NCBI GenBank assembly: GCA_030584025.1
Contig: CP129487.1
Coordinates: 2,046,001-2,110,000 of the forward strand
DNA length: 64,000 bases
Reading direction: 5' to 3'
DNA from: Cyclobacteriaceae bacterium
Lineage (GTDB): Bacteria; Bacteroidota; Bacteroidia; Cytophagales; Cyclobacteriaceae
Positions 1-8,367 of this stretch are shown in pieces; the first letter of the stretch is position 1, and each line of letters begins with the position of its first letter. The position numbers were made by a program, and so were the translations under genes. The notes beneath the pieces are model-generated. The model was not told the DNA's origin. It searched no databases and saw only the letters and a program-made list of their open reading frames with translations.

Positions 1-263
1 GAATGAACAATATCACCGTTCAATTTGGCTATTGTATTTTTAAGTCTATACACTCCAATTAGTGACCGATACCATCCTGATGGACCCTGAACAACCTCTA
101 CACCTGCCTGTTCAAGTTGCGCAAGAAACAATCCTGTCTTGCTTGTTAAGCAAATGATAGCAGGTGTAAACGCACCGGTACGTTTTGCCATGAGTGCCAT
201 GCGGGTAACAAACCGTTCCAAACCACCCGCGCCAAGGGTTCCGACTAAGTAAATAACCTTCAC
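1..263 (-). CDS. Glycosyltransferase family 4, N-terminal part (cut by window edge)
   Basis: Only the first 87 codons lie in the window. The start is a GTG that overlaps the stop of the upstream methyltransferase gene (GTGA overlap), so the two are translationally coupled. The N-terminus reads VKVIYLVGTLGAGGLERF, a beta strand followed by a glycine-rich turn, as in the acceptor-side Rossmann domain of GT4 (group 1) glycosyltransferases, where GGxER is common. It would transfer a sugar from a nucleotide-sugar donor to the growing surface polysaccharide at the cytoplasmic face of the inner membrane. The donor-binding domain with the EX7E motif is beyond the edge, so the family call rests on the N-terminus and the neighbours. 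Confidence 0.72.
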   Translation of the reverse strand, partial: MKVIYLVGTLGAGGLERFVTRMALMAKRTGAFTPAIICLTSKTGLFLAQLEQAGVEVVQGPSGWYRSLIGVYRLKNTIAKLNGDIVH

Positions 264-1141
264 GAATTACCCGGTTTCCGCCCAAATCCTTGAATAATCG
301 GTCCCCCTAGATAGAGTTTTCCTGCTAGTCGGGTAAGCAGTGAACCTAATTTTGCAAAACCTGATCTGTTTCTACCATAACGATCACTAATTTGAACGTT
401 TTCGAAACCAGCATTAACCAAAAGTTTAGCCAAGGTGCGCCTGGAAAAAAAATATAGGTGATGAATTGATCGAATGTTACGTTCACGTACGGCAATCCTG
501 TTAAATACCCTGTCGCGAAAAAACTGAATATTATCGAATTGATTAGGAACCTCTATAAGAATCAAGCCGCCCTTCTTCAATACACGAAATGCTTCATTGG
601 CCGCCAACTGGGGATCAGCCAAATGCTCGAAGACATGATTGGAGTGGATAATATCAAATTGTTCGTCCGCAAATGGCAGCCTCTCAGCTGTTGACTGAAC
701 AACGTTCAAACCTTTTGATTGTGCCGCTTCTACACCAGCTGTTGACGGCTCGATACCTGATGCCTTCCAGCCCATTTCAATTGAAGCTGTCAAAAATTCT
801 CCTGATGAGGCCCCTATATCCAACACACTAATATTGCTACCCGGTTTAAGTCTTTTTAGCATTTTCACACGCTCGCGGAAAAATGGCAACCTTGACTGAG
901 TAACAGAACCGTACCGCGCGTGACTTTGCAAATAAGGTTCTAAACCAATTGGTTTACCCCCAGCAAAAATGAGTTCTCTGGAAGCTAGAGATGGTCTTGG
1001 ATTCATAAATAACAATCCGCATTGTGCACAGCGAGACACCGAAAGTGGAGTGACAATATTCAAATGAATTGACCCTGCCGAAAATGGAATGGACGTTGAA
1101 CTTCCGCACAGTGAACATGATACATTCTCAAAAGTTTCCAT
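260..1141 (-). CDS. Class I SAM-dependent methyltransferase with N-terminal zinc-ribbon-like Cys pairs
   Basis: A 293-residue protein. Cys9/Cys12 and Cys38/Cys41 form two CxxC pairs that could bind zinc, a common front end in methyltransferases of sugar and O-antigen loci. The SAM-binding motif I is VLDIGASSGE at about residues 106-114, followed by an acidic residue at the end of beta 2 (GIEP) and the post-motif FDIIHSNHVFEHL at about 162-174, which fits the Methyltransf_11/23 group. The ATG start at 1141 is followed by a plausible N-terminus. Its 3' end is coupled to the next glycosyltransferase. The likely role is methylation of a sugar residue in the exported polysaccharide; the acceptor cannot be read from sequence. 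Confidence 0.82.
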   Translation of the reverse strand: METFENVSCSLCGSSTSIPFSAGSIHLNIVTPLSVSRCAQCGLLFMNPRPSLASRELIFAGGKPIGLEPYLQSHARYGSVTQSRLPFFRERVKMLKRLKPGSNISVLDIGASSGEFLTASIEMGWKASGIEPSTAGVEAAQSKGLNVVQSTAERLPFADEQFDIIHSNHVFEHLADPQLAANEAFRVLKKGGLILIEVPNQFDNIQFFRDRVFNRIAVRERNIRSIHHLYFFSRRTLAKLLVNAGFENVQISDRYGRNRSGFAKLGSLLTRLAGKLYLGGPIIQGFGRKPGNS

Positions 1142-1392
1142 ACACCTATTTTATTCGACTTAACAATAATGCTGAACTTACCAACTGTCTCAGACTTTTC
1201 AAGAACCACTTAGAATTTAGAAAATCTTTAGAATATAAAATTTGCAACATCTATTTCAGAACTAACTGCCGCTAATTACAAGTGTTTCAATATTTATATC
1301 TACTTTTAACCACCATTAAAAAGAATGTACTATAACAACCAAAATTCTTATTCCACTAAAACTCATCTTCGTGCACTATCTTTTCTTACAAT

Positions 1393-2220
1393 ATGTTAAA
1401 TAGATTACTCTTCTCACTTTACGAGATACTACCCATTTCCGTAATAAAATTCATCAAACAAAGTAAACTAAAACAACTAGCAGGAAAACTTTTGCGTACG
1501 CACCCTGGCAAACCAAGAATGGTAAATGTAATGGTTAACTGGGAGAAGGACTCATACTTTAATTTTTTTGCTCCAATTAAAATTGCAGAAAAAGCAAAAA
1601 ATCGGGGAATTGAAAATACATTACTCCGAAACTCTTTAACCTTATTGGGATCTACAGTTAATAATCGTACCATACTTGATGTTGGGGCTAACTATGGATT
1701 TTTATCACTTGTTTGGGCAACGACATGCTGCAAATCCGGTGGCGTATTTGCTTTTGAAGCTCACCCTGATATTGCCCAAGCACTAACCTATTCGGTAAAA
1801 AAAAACAACCTTCAAAATGTTCTACATGTGACATCAGCTGCTGTAGGCGATCAAATGGGTAAATTAGATTTATACCTGTACGGAACAACAAGCAACCTTA
1901 ATGAACGTACCAATTTACACGGACAAAAAACAGAGGTAAATATGATTACGCTTGATTCTTTCATGGTACAGAAAAATCTGTCATCATGTGATTTAATAAA
2001 AATTGATACTGACGGCAACGAGCTTTCCGTTTTACTTGGAGCAAAAGAACTTATCAAAAAATTCAAACCCATTATTGTAATTGAGACAAACCAACAGCAT
2101 GCCCTTGTACCCCTTTTGATAGACTTAGAATATTCACTATTGGATATGAATTTAGAGCCGTTGTCCAACAATAATTTTCTTCCACCTAATATTTTTGCCC
2201 TGCCTACCAAAAAAATCTAG
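1393..2220 (+). CDS. FkbM family methyltransferase, inverted within the polysaccharide cluster
   Basis: A 275-residue protein with the FkbM pattern: motif I ILDVGANYGF at about 94-103, the acidic SAM-ribose residue in FAFEAHP at about 119-125, and the late LIKIDTDGNE segment near residue 205. FkbM enzymes O-methylate sugars or polyketides. It is the only plus-strand gene among the first 20 kb of polysaccharide genes. The 251-bp spacer upstream (1142-1392) is AT-rich and must hold divergent promoters, but I could not fix one. Its 3' end overlaps the convergent glycosyltransferase by 17 bp. The coding sequence is visibly AT-rich, with long A runs, compared with the housekeeping genes, which suggests acquisition by transfer. 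Confidence 0.85.
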   Translation: MLNRLLFSLYEILPISVIKFIKQSKLKQLAGKLLRTHPGKPRMVNVMVNWEKDSYFNFFAPIKIAEKAKNRGIENTLLRNSLTLLGSTVNNRTILDVGANYGFLSLVWATTCCKSGGVFAFEAHPDIAQALTYSVKKNNLQNVLHVTSAAVGDQMGKLDLYLYGTTSNLNERTNLHGQKTEVNMITLDSFMVQKNLSSCDLIKIDTDGNELSVLLGAKELIKKFKPIIVIETNQQHALVPLLIDLEYSLLDMNLEPLSNNNFLPPNIFALPTKKI

Positions 2221-3391
2221 TGAATGCCTTGGTCTGTTTTTCCAGTGTAAACTTTTCACTAACTCTGGATGACGCAGACTGAGAATAGCTGTTTTTTTCC
2301 TTTCCGGAAAGCTGACTCACTTCATGAATTTTATCTGCCAATAATCTGGCATCCCACTTCGGCACCACCCAACCGGTTTGCTCATGCAACACATTCTCGT
2401 CAAGGCCTTCAGCATTTGAAACAATGCACAGCATACCACTGGCCTGGGCCTCCAGTACGGAATTACAAAAACCTTCCTGAAGACTCGGCTGAATATATAG
2501 ATCATGCTCACGCATCAAACGTTTCACCTGGTCATGAGGCAATGCGCCTGTAAATTCAACTTCATCAGTTAAACCAAGTTGATGCCTGGCAAACTCAAGT
2601 CGCTCCCACTCCGCTCCTTTTCCTACTATGGTGTATCGAAAATAAACTCCCCTTTCTTTTAAAATAGCCATCGCATCAAGCGCCACTTCCAATCCCTTTT
2701 TCCATTGCAATCGCGCTACTGTTAAAATCCTGACGGGCTCATCCGCATTAAAGGTACGATTGGGATAAAGAAAATCCCTGACTTCAATAGCAGGTGTAAT
2801 CTTATGCACCGGAACGGTAGATTTCAATCCAAGTGACAAAGCAGTTTCATACAAATCATCCGAAATGGTGTGAACTTTGTCCAACACCTTCCAAAGCCTG
2901 GCGTAAACAGTTGGATTACGTAACGGGTAGATGCTCACATCAAAACCACGAAAACTTGTTGATAAGGTTACTTTCATTGCCTTTCCTAAGCTTTCTCTGC
3001 CAACGCCTAATGTGGCAAACCCGAAATGCAGATTATGAAGTTTATAGGGTAAAATATGAGCCGAAATAAACAAGTGTTGGATAGTTTCTGTTAGTCGGCT
3101 ACTTAATGAATATTCTTGTCTCACAAAATTCCAGGTTCGCACCGGACATCGGACTACTGTTAACAACAGCACCGCCATGATTTTAGCTGGCTTTAACCAG
3201 GAAATTGTTGGGACTGAATAAGCCGTGACCTCCCGGCACAAGGAAAATTTACGATCTCCTCGCTTTCCGGTAAACACCATCACCGAAAACCCATTTTCCA
3301 TCAACCCTTTTATCTTGTTTACCAAAAATGTTTCGGTATACGCAGGTGTTTGCGCCAGCACAAGCCCTATTGTTTTTGCTTCAGCACCCAT
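2204..3391 (-). CDS. Glycosyltransferase family 4 (colanic-acid WcaL/AmsK-like)
   Basis: A 395-residue GT-B glycosyltransferase. The N-terminal domain begins with TIGLVLAQTPAYTETFLVNK, the usual opening of WcaL/AmsK-like exopolysaccharide transferases. The C-terminal donor domain contains ILTVARLQWKKGLEVALDA and the EX7E signature EGFCNSVLE, which contacts the nucleotide-sugar phosphate. The ATG at 3391 lies inside the 3' end of the upstream glycosyltransferase gene (25-bp overlap), so the two are likely translated together. It should add one sugar to the lipid-linked repeat or chain in the cytoplasm. Donor and linkage are unknown. Confidence 0.88.
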   Translation of the reverse strand: MGAEAKTIGLVLAQTPAYTETFLVNKIKGLMENGFSVMVFTGKRGDRKFSLCREVTAYSVPTISWLKPAKIMAVLLLTVVRCPVRTWNFVRQEYSLSSRLTETIQHLFISAHILPYKLHNLHFGFATLGVGRESLGKAMKVTLSTSFRGFDVSIYPLRNPTVYARLWKVLDKVHTISDDLYETALSLGLKSTVPVHKITPAIEVRDFLYPNRTFNADEPVRILTVARLQWKKGLEVALDAMAILKERGVYFRYTIVGKGAEWERLEFARHQLGLTDEVEFTGALPHDQVKRLMREHDLYIQPSLQEGFCNSVLEAQASGMLCIVSNAEGLDENVLHEQTGWVVPKWDARLLADKIHEVSQLSGKEKNSYSQSASSRVSEKFTLEKQTKAFTRFFW

Positions 3392-4551
3392 GGGTACAAT
3401 TCTTCAAAAGCAGTCATCCCCGTTTGATAATCAAACTTTGTTCGTATAGTCTGGTATGCAGCTTCTGTTATAGCGTTCAGCTTTTCTGGTGTAGTTGACG
3501 TAAATTTCTGTAAGGCATCAGCCATACCAACCGAATTTCGTATGGGCACAAGCCACCCGTTTTCACCTGACCGGATCACCTCATCCATGCCCCCACACAT
3601 TGTACTCACTACCGGCAAGCCAACAGCCATCGCTTCAAGCACCACATTGGCTATTCCTTCCTCAACACTTGGCAACAATAGTACGTCATGCTGCTGCAAT
3701 TCGCTGGGCATGGTGCGGTAATTAACATGGGGAACAATCACCACTTCCTGCTCTAAACCCCGGTCCTTCAACTGGTACAAAATCTCTCCGGGAATTTGTC
3801 CTGATGCAATCAAGGTGTACACAACTTGTATTCCCCGTGCTTTTAACATCCGTATGGCCTCAAACGCATACGTATATCCTTTTATCCAGTGAAACCGTCC
3901 AACGGAAACAATTTTAAGTTTGGTATCAGGTAATCCAGTTAAGGGCTTGTACGAATCAGTAAAATGAGCAGGTACAGGCGAATAAATCACGCGTATACGA
4001 TCAGCCTTTGCCCCAAACTGTTGCGCCCGCATGCCAATGGTATGCGACACAGCATGAAAAAAGCAGTGTGGAAATAGTTTACGATAGGCTTTGGCCAGTT
4101 GATTATCCAAAAACGGATCAACGTTAATTTGTGTGCCACGCAAACTTATAACCGTAATATATCGGCCCGATTCAATCAGGTTGGCATAGTCAGAAATATG
4201 TGCTGCCCATTGAAAATGAATCACATCTGGCTTATACCGAACGATCATCAATGCACGGTAGAGCCGCTTTAGCCACGCCTTTCGGCTGTTATGAGGTGTA
4301 GCCAGTTGCCTGGCTCGTTTAAAAACATGGGGAGCCAACAACATAGCCAGCATCAAACGCGCTACAATGTGTGCTGCACTAAAAAAATCGAAATCGCTTT
4401 TAATAATTTTTACACCAGGAAAATACCTGAAGCTACCGGGCTTTGCCAAAACAGCCGGTTCAATTACCCCACGCTGCCGCAAACCTGTTATCTGACTTGC
4501 AATAAAGGTTGGGGGCTTTTCGGATCCTAATATGTATAAAACCCGAATCAC
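3367..4551 (-). CDS. Glycosyltransferase family 4
   Basis: About 394 residues. The N-terminal beta strand IRVLYILGSEKPPTFIASQ and the C-terminal EX7E motif EGIANVVLE, followed by a GG(M)DEVI segment, are typical of GT4 retaining glycosyltransferases. I place the start at the GTG at 4551, which overlaps the TGA of the upstream methyltransferase (GTGA), the same junction type as at 260-263; an in-frame GTG at 4560 would add three residues. It sits between a methyltransferase gene and another GT4 gene with overlaps on both sides, so it is part of the polysaccharide operon. Substrate is not predictable. Confidence 0.86.
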   Translation of the reverse strand: MIRVLYILGSEKPPTFIASQITGLRQRGVIEPAVLAKPGSFRYFPGVKIIKSDFDFFSAAHIVARLMLAMLLAPHVFKRARQLATPHNSRKAWLKRLYRALMIVRYKPDVIHFQWAAHISDYANLIESGRYITVISLRGTQINVDPFLDNQLAKAYRKLFPHCFFHAVSHTIGMRAQQFGAKADRIRVIYSPVPAHFTDSYKPLTGLPDTKLKIVSVGRFHWIKGYTYAFEAIRMLKARGIQVVYTLIASGQIPGEILYQLKDRGLEQEVVIVPHVNYRTMPSELQQHDVLLLPSVEEGIANVVLEAMAVGLPVVSTMCGGMDEVIRSGENGWLVPIRNSVGMADALQKFTSTTPEKLNAITEAAYQTIRTKFDYQTGMTAFEELYPWVLKQKQ

Positions 4552-5360
4552 TTCGTGCACACAAATGCTAGCTCATTTGCTTTAATACCGTAGTTCAACG
4601 CTTTGGAATTAAATGTGGACAGATCAATATATATAACTTCACTGAAGTACTTATTCATTTTATCTACGACATCCATACCATAGTCACGATAATGTCCGTT
4701 GAATCGAAGGTGGTTAAAATATACTGTCTTATTTCGGCTATAGTCTCCTGGTATTGTAATAATGGCCCTTCCACCAGCATTTAACACACGGCTAATTTCT
4801 GAAAAGGCCGCGTCATCATCAGGTACATGCTCAATTACATGATTGCACAAAATGAGATCAAAAGAGGCATCTCCAAAACTTAGTTTTTGTAAGTCCTCTT
4901 TATAATCAACATCCTCCAGCAAATAATCAGCGGTAATGTAAGATACGCGCTCATTTGCCTTGAATAAAGGATAAAATATTGGTTCGGGGGCAACATGCAA
5001 AATCTTAAGTTGAGTACTGATCTCATCCAAGACCTTACCATATAAATACCAAAGTCCACGATGACGGCTGCGAGAGTTACAATTTGGACATACGGCATTC
5101 CAACTTATGCGTAAGTCACTGGCATGGTGTAGAAAAAAAGGTACCCGGTTAATACATACACTACACTCCAGTCTCCCCGCAGATTTCCGAAAGCTTCGAC
5201 AAATATTCAAACCTTCAGCTACAAAGAAAAAGAAAGACATACGTAGCCTTCCTTTGCTAACATAAATAAGGGTTTTCTTTAACCACGTACGAACGGTTGG
5301 AATTCGAACCTTTCCAGCTGAGCCGGGATTCATTAAGGTAGTACGCACTGGTTCAATCAT
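4548..5360 (-). CDS. Class I SAM-dependent methyltransferase with cysteine-rich N-terminal segment
   Basis: About 270 residues from the ATG at 5360 (a TTG at 5372 would add four). Residues 60-90 hold a CSVC pair and a later CPNC pair, possibly binding zinc. The catalytic half has the ILHVAPEP segment, in a class I fold variant where motif I is degenerate, then YITADYLLEDVDYK and the strong post-motif FDLILCNHVIEHVPDDDAAF, as in Methyltransf_11 proteins. The late part (NKTVYFNHLRFNGHYRDYGM) matches a subgroup found beside glycosyltransferases. It likely methylates a polysaccharide sugar or a lipid-linked intermediate. The family is clear; the substrate is not. Confidence 0.78.
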   Translation of the reverse strand: MIEPVRTTLMNPGSAGKVRIPTVRTWLKKTLIYVSKGRLRMSFFFFVAEGLNICRSFRKSAGRLECSVCINRVPFFLHHASDLRISWNAVCPNCNSRSRHRGLWYLYGKVLDEISTQLKILHVAPEPIFYPLFKANERVSYITADYLLEDVDYKEDLQKLSFGDASFDLILCNHVIEHVPDDDAAFSEISRVLNAGGRAIITIPGDYSRNKTVYFNHLRFNGHYRDYGMDVVDKMNKYFSEVIYIDLSTFNSKALNYGIKANELAFVCTK

Positions 5361-5388
5361 CTTAGCACACAAAAATCTCTATATCAAC

Positions 5389-6234
5389 TCAACCCCACTT
5401 AATTAAAGAATTATAATTTTTAATGGCCAGTTTAATTGATGATCTAAAAATCAAAGTTTGAAGTAAGAAATTAACTGATTCCGGTACATTTATTTCATCC
5501 GATATAGATGCATGGGATGCTAATACCCATCTACGAAACGCTTCATCATAGTGAATCCTGGAATTTTTAACATCTGCTCTATCCATAGTCATGCCATGCC
5601 TTAGCCCTTCACACGCAACAATAAAGTCAATCTGGTTAGCACTACTTCTTGATAATCTACTTAATAACTCTTCAAAATCACCACTACTTCGATGAGCCCG
5701 AATAGCCATTTTTGCAAAAACATCCCGAGGGTTTTGAAAGAAATCATGAACACCAACAATATTACCGTATTTTATCCAAGACAAGCCTTCTCCTGCCAAT
5801 CTCTCTTTTACATAAGACTCTGGCCTTAAAGTCTGTCCTTCTACCGGTATATGTTTCAAAGCCTGCTCAATATATTGGGTATTATAAAAATGAATTCCAC
5901 GAAACTTTGGAGACTGATAAAATCTGTCCCAGACACGAAAAGCGAAACCTAAAGCATTAGTATTCGCTTCGATTGCTCTTGGTGCATAAAATGAAAAAAA
6001 CCGATCAATCAAAAGAATATCTGCATCAATTAGTAAAGACCAAGGGTAGCCCAACTGGAGAGCCTGCTCGTATGACTGACGAAGGGTTGATTCAAAAGAG
6101 TTAGAAGAAACGGTGGCAACACGTGCTTCTGGAATATATCTCAAAATCTGTTTGTGTAGCGCTTTAAATGTTTGCTCGCCAGAATGACGTATGATGACCG
6201 AATACTCCGTAGCGCTCGCATTAACGTTCACCAT
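5389..6234 (-). CDS. Putative GT-A type glycosyltransferase (DxD-like motif)
   Basis: A 281-residue protein I cannot place in a named family with certainty. Residues 10-45 (YSVIIRHSGEQTFKALHKQI, then VATV) have the beta-alpha-beta look of a GT-A glycosyltransferase, and WSLLIDADILLI at about 65-76 carries a D-A-D motif where such enzymes bind Mn2+ and the sugar nucleotide. The C-terminal half resembles no domain I recognise. It overlaps the FkbM gene by 14 bp and follows the operon direction, so a role in the same polysaccharide is likely. The alternative is a non-catalytic nucleotide-diphospho-sugar-transferase-like fold. Confidence 0.55.
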   Translation of the reverse strand: MVNVNASATEYSVIIRHSGEQTFKALHKQILRYIPEARVATVSSNSFESTLRQSYEQALQLGYPWSLLIDADILLIDRFFSFYAPRAIEANTNALGFAFRVWDRFYQSPKFRGIHFYNTQYIEQALKHIPVEGQTLRPESYVKERLAGEGLSWIKYGNIVGVHDFFQNPRDVFAKMAIRAHRSSGDFEELLSRLSRSSANQIDFIVACEGLRHGMTMDRADVKNSRIHYDEAFRRWVLASHASISDEINVPESVNFLLQTLIFRSSIKLAIKNYNSLIKWG

Positions 6235-6946
6235 AAAGCTGGTTTAATTCAAGATAGCTCTCGTTAATTGTAAAGCCCATGTTTTTGAAATTTCCAACAA
6301 TATCTACAAACGAGCTAGTTTTCTCAGGATGAAGCTCAATTAATATCTTTTTCACAACAGAAGGCAAAACCAACTCCTTAAATAATTCATATTCATACCC
6401 TTCAATATCAACAATTAAGAAAGTTGGCTCTATCCGATTAAGCTCAGCCTCAAAGTCAATTACAGAAACTTGTACGGTGCGGTCGAAATATTTTGGCCGC
6501 GTTAAACCTGACGAATAAAAATCTTTAGAAATATAAAAATTACAAGCACGTTCTACCGGTTTGTGCTTCAAAATGGAATTAAATAGATTGATCTCTTGCT
6601 TGTTTATCCGAAAATTTTCTTTGATATGAGGAATTAGCAGAGGATTAGCTTCAAATGTATACACCTGTTTGGCCGCAACCCTTTTAGCACAAAATAAAGC
6701 TATAAAACCTATACCCGTTCCCAACTCCATGACAATATCGCTACTCGTAAGACTAGCGTCTATAATCTTCATCTCATTAACTTCATACTTATTTTTATAA
6801 ATTCTAAACGCAATAGCTTTACTAACAATCGTCCTTGATAGTTTCAGCTTTACACCATAATAACTAATTTCAGCACCGCGAAAGTATCTTATATTATTTA
6901 GAATACTTTTGACTAATCCCTTTAATAGCCCTTTTATTTCTTTCAA
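6221..6946 (-). CDS. FkbM family methyltransferase
   Basis: A 241-residue protein with FkbM features: motif I VMELGTGIGF at about 72-81, acidic residue in VYTFEANP at about 95-102, and the late motif FLIVDIEGYEYELFKEL. No ATG lies near the N-terminus. The reading frame opens with TTG at 6946, and this start is uncertain, though the frame upstream offers no better codon. The gene is AT-rich. It lies 44 bp downstream of the asparagine-synthase-like gene and overlaps the next gene. It is the second FkbM gene of the locus; with the two class I methyltransferases it suggests a polysaccharide with several O-methyl groups. Confidence 0.82.
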   Translation of the reverse strand: MKEIKGLLKGLVKSILNNIRYFRGAEISYYGVKLKLSRTIVSKAIAFRIYKNKYEVNEMKIIDASLTSSDIVMELGTGIGFIALFCAKRVAAKQVYTFEANPLLIPHIKENFRINKQEINLFNSILKHKPVERACNFYISKDFYSSGLTRPKYFDRTVQVSVIDFEAELNRIEPTFLIVDIEGYEYELFKELVLPSVVKKILIELHPEKTSSFVDIVGNFKNMGFTINESYLELNQLYGER

Positions 6947-6990
6947 AATATCCGCATTGAAATTTTTAGAATTAATTAAGTATAGACAAC

Positions 6991-8367
6991 CTATTTACTT
7001 TGCTTAAAAAAGACATCATGAATTATCATGACCGAGAAAATAAGCTCTAAGGTTTTCCAGTGATTCACTTTATGCACTTCGCTCATCAATCCTTCATATC
7101 TATCCTTTAAATCAACCCCGCAAATGCTATTTTCCGCAAAAAGAATCTCAACTTCCTTTCCCCAGTTCTTACGTTTATATAAATCCTGAAGCTTAATAAA
7201 TTTCTTTCTTAGAGCGCCATTATCAGTTCTATCTAAACTCTTTAATTTATGCTTGATTAAATCAAGCCACCCATATTTAAGTGGGAGACCCTTTGTGTTT
7301 GCCAATGGTAACTTTGATAAAACCGGATAATGAAATCTAATTAAATCCTTCAAAAAAGCCCTCTTCCGACTGCGGCTATTTTTTGGTAGAGATAACGAAA
7401 ACGAAATCCATTCATCACTAGCAAGAGGTGCAGAGTAACTGTTAGTTCCAAAAAAAACCGAATGACCAATCAATCTTTCGTGATGATTGTAAATATCTAT
7501 CAAATCAAAATCTACATACTTATAATCACTCATAAGTTGCGCAACATCATCAATTGCAATTGATTTATTTAAAATTGAATACGAAACATCGGATAGCACC
7601 CCTGTTCGTTTTCTTTCTGTTGAAAGAAAGTAACTCTCAGGTTTTTCAAAAGAAGAAATCGGCAAGTTCGAACCACTGGTTGTACCACCTAGCACCCCGT
7701 ACCATATATTGGCATTCTTAAAATCTCTTTCCAATTCAAATATTGGCGGCTGCTCAAACAAGTTTGTGTTAAAGTCAGATCGTACACCAAATTCTTTCAG
7801 GTTCTCAAGTGAAAAGTCAATAACATTCAAATCATAGCTTATATGATCAACCCCCACTTTTTTTGCTAAAGCTCTCCCAATCTCATAGTCATAGGTATTC
7901 TTATACCCCCAACTAAACGTTTGAATATTTTTTGCTTCAGTAACATCGAGTAATGCCCCAAGAAGCAACCGTGAATCCAAACCACCGGTAAGTCCTAATG
8001 CCATATTTTTATTGGCATTAAACTCCCGCTCTACAACCCGCAACAAAACTTCTTTTGCCTCCCTAATTAGCTGTGGTCTACCTACGGATAAAAATCTATT
8101 CGGATCAATTAAATCTTCATAGTAAAATCGGTTAATTACTTCGTATCCGCCCTTGCTAAGTTTACAAGTGGCACCACCCGGTAAACAATATATATTTTCA
8201 AATAATGTTTTATCTCCGGGCACGTATCCAATTGAAAAATACCAGGCCAGGCTTTCCTTAGAAAAAGGTTCACCTTGATGAACCTCAACTAACGAGGTGC
8301 CAACTTTCCCGGTATTTGCATTGAAAAAAGTTCGATGGATTCGTCCTTTAGTGGTTTCAATAATCAT
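6991..8367 (-). CDS. Asparagine-synthase-like protein lacking the glutaminase cysteine
   Basis: About 458 residues from the ATG at 8367, whose ATGA overlaps the stop of the ABC-ATPase gene; an in-frame GTG at 8379 is less likely. The N-terminal part keeps GYVPGDKTLFENIY at about 47-60, the late portion of an AsnB-type glutaminase domain, but the true N-terminus with catalytic Cys2 is absent. The synthetase half has the PP-loop LTGGLDSRLLLGA at about 126-138, which binds ATP pyrophosphate. Such truncated AsnB-like proteins are common in polysaccharide loci and may amidate a uronic acid or attach an amine, using ammonia or another donor. Low GC, like its downstream neighbours. Function is inferred from position only. 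Confidence 0.75.
   Translation of the reverse strand: MIIETTKGRIHRTFFNANTGKVGTSLVEVHQGEPFSKESLAWYFSIGYVPGDKTLFENIYCLPGGATCKLSKGGYEVINRFYYEDLIDPNRFLSVGRPQLIREAKEVLLRVVEREFNANKNMALGLTGGLDSRLLLGALLDVTEAKNIQTFSWGYKNTYDYEIGRALAKKVGVDHISYDLNVIDFSLENLKEFGVRSDFNTNLFEQPPIFELERDFKNANIWYGVLGGTTSGSNLPISSFEKPESYFLSTERKRTGVLSDVSYSILNKSIAIDDVAQLMSDYKYVDFDLIDIYNHHERLIGHSVFFGTNSYSAPLASDEWISFSLSLPKNSRSRKRAFLKDLIRFHYPVLSKLPLANTKGLPLKYGWLDLIKHKLKSLDRTDNGALRKKFIKLQDLYKRKNWGKEVEILFAENSICGVDLKDRYEGLMSEVHKVNHWKTLELIFSVMIIHDVFFKQSK

Noticed and set aside
1142..1392. Small gene at 1069-1275 on the plus strand
   Set aside because: It starts inside the methyltransferase gene on the other strand, has no conserved features and ends in an AT-rich spacer.
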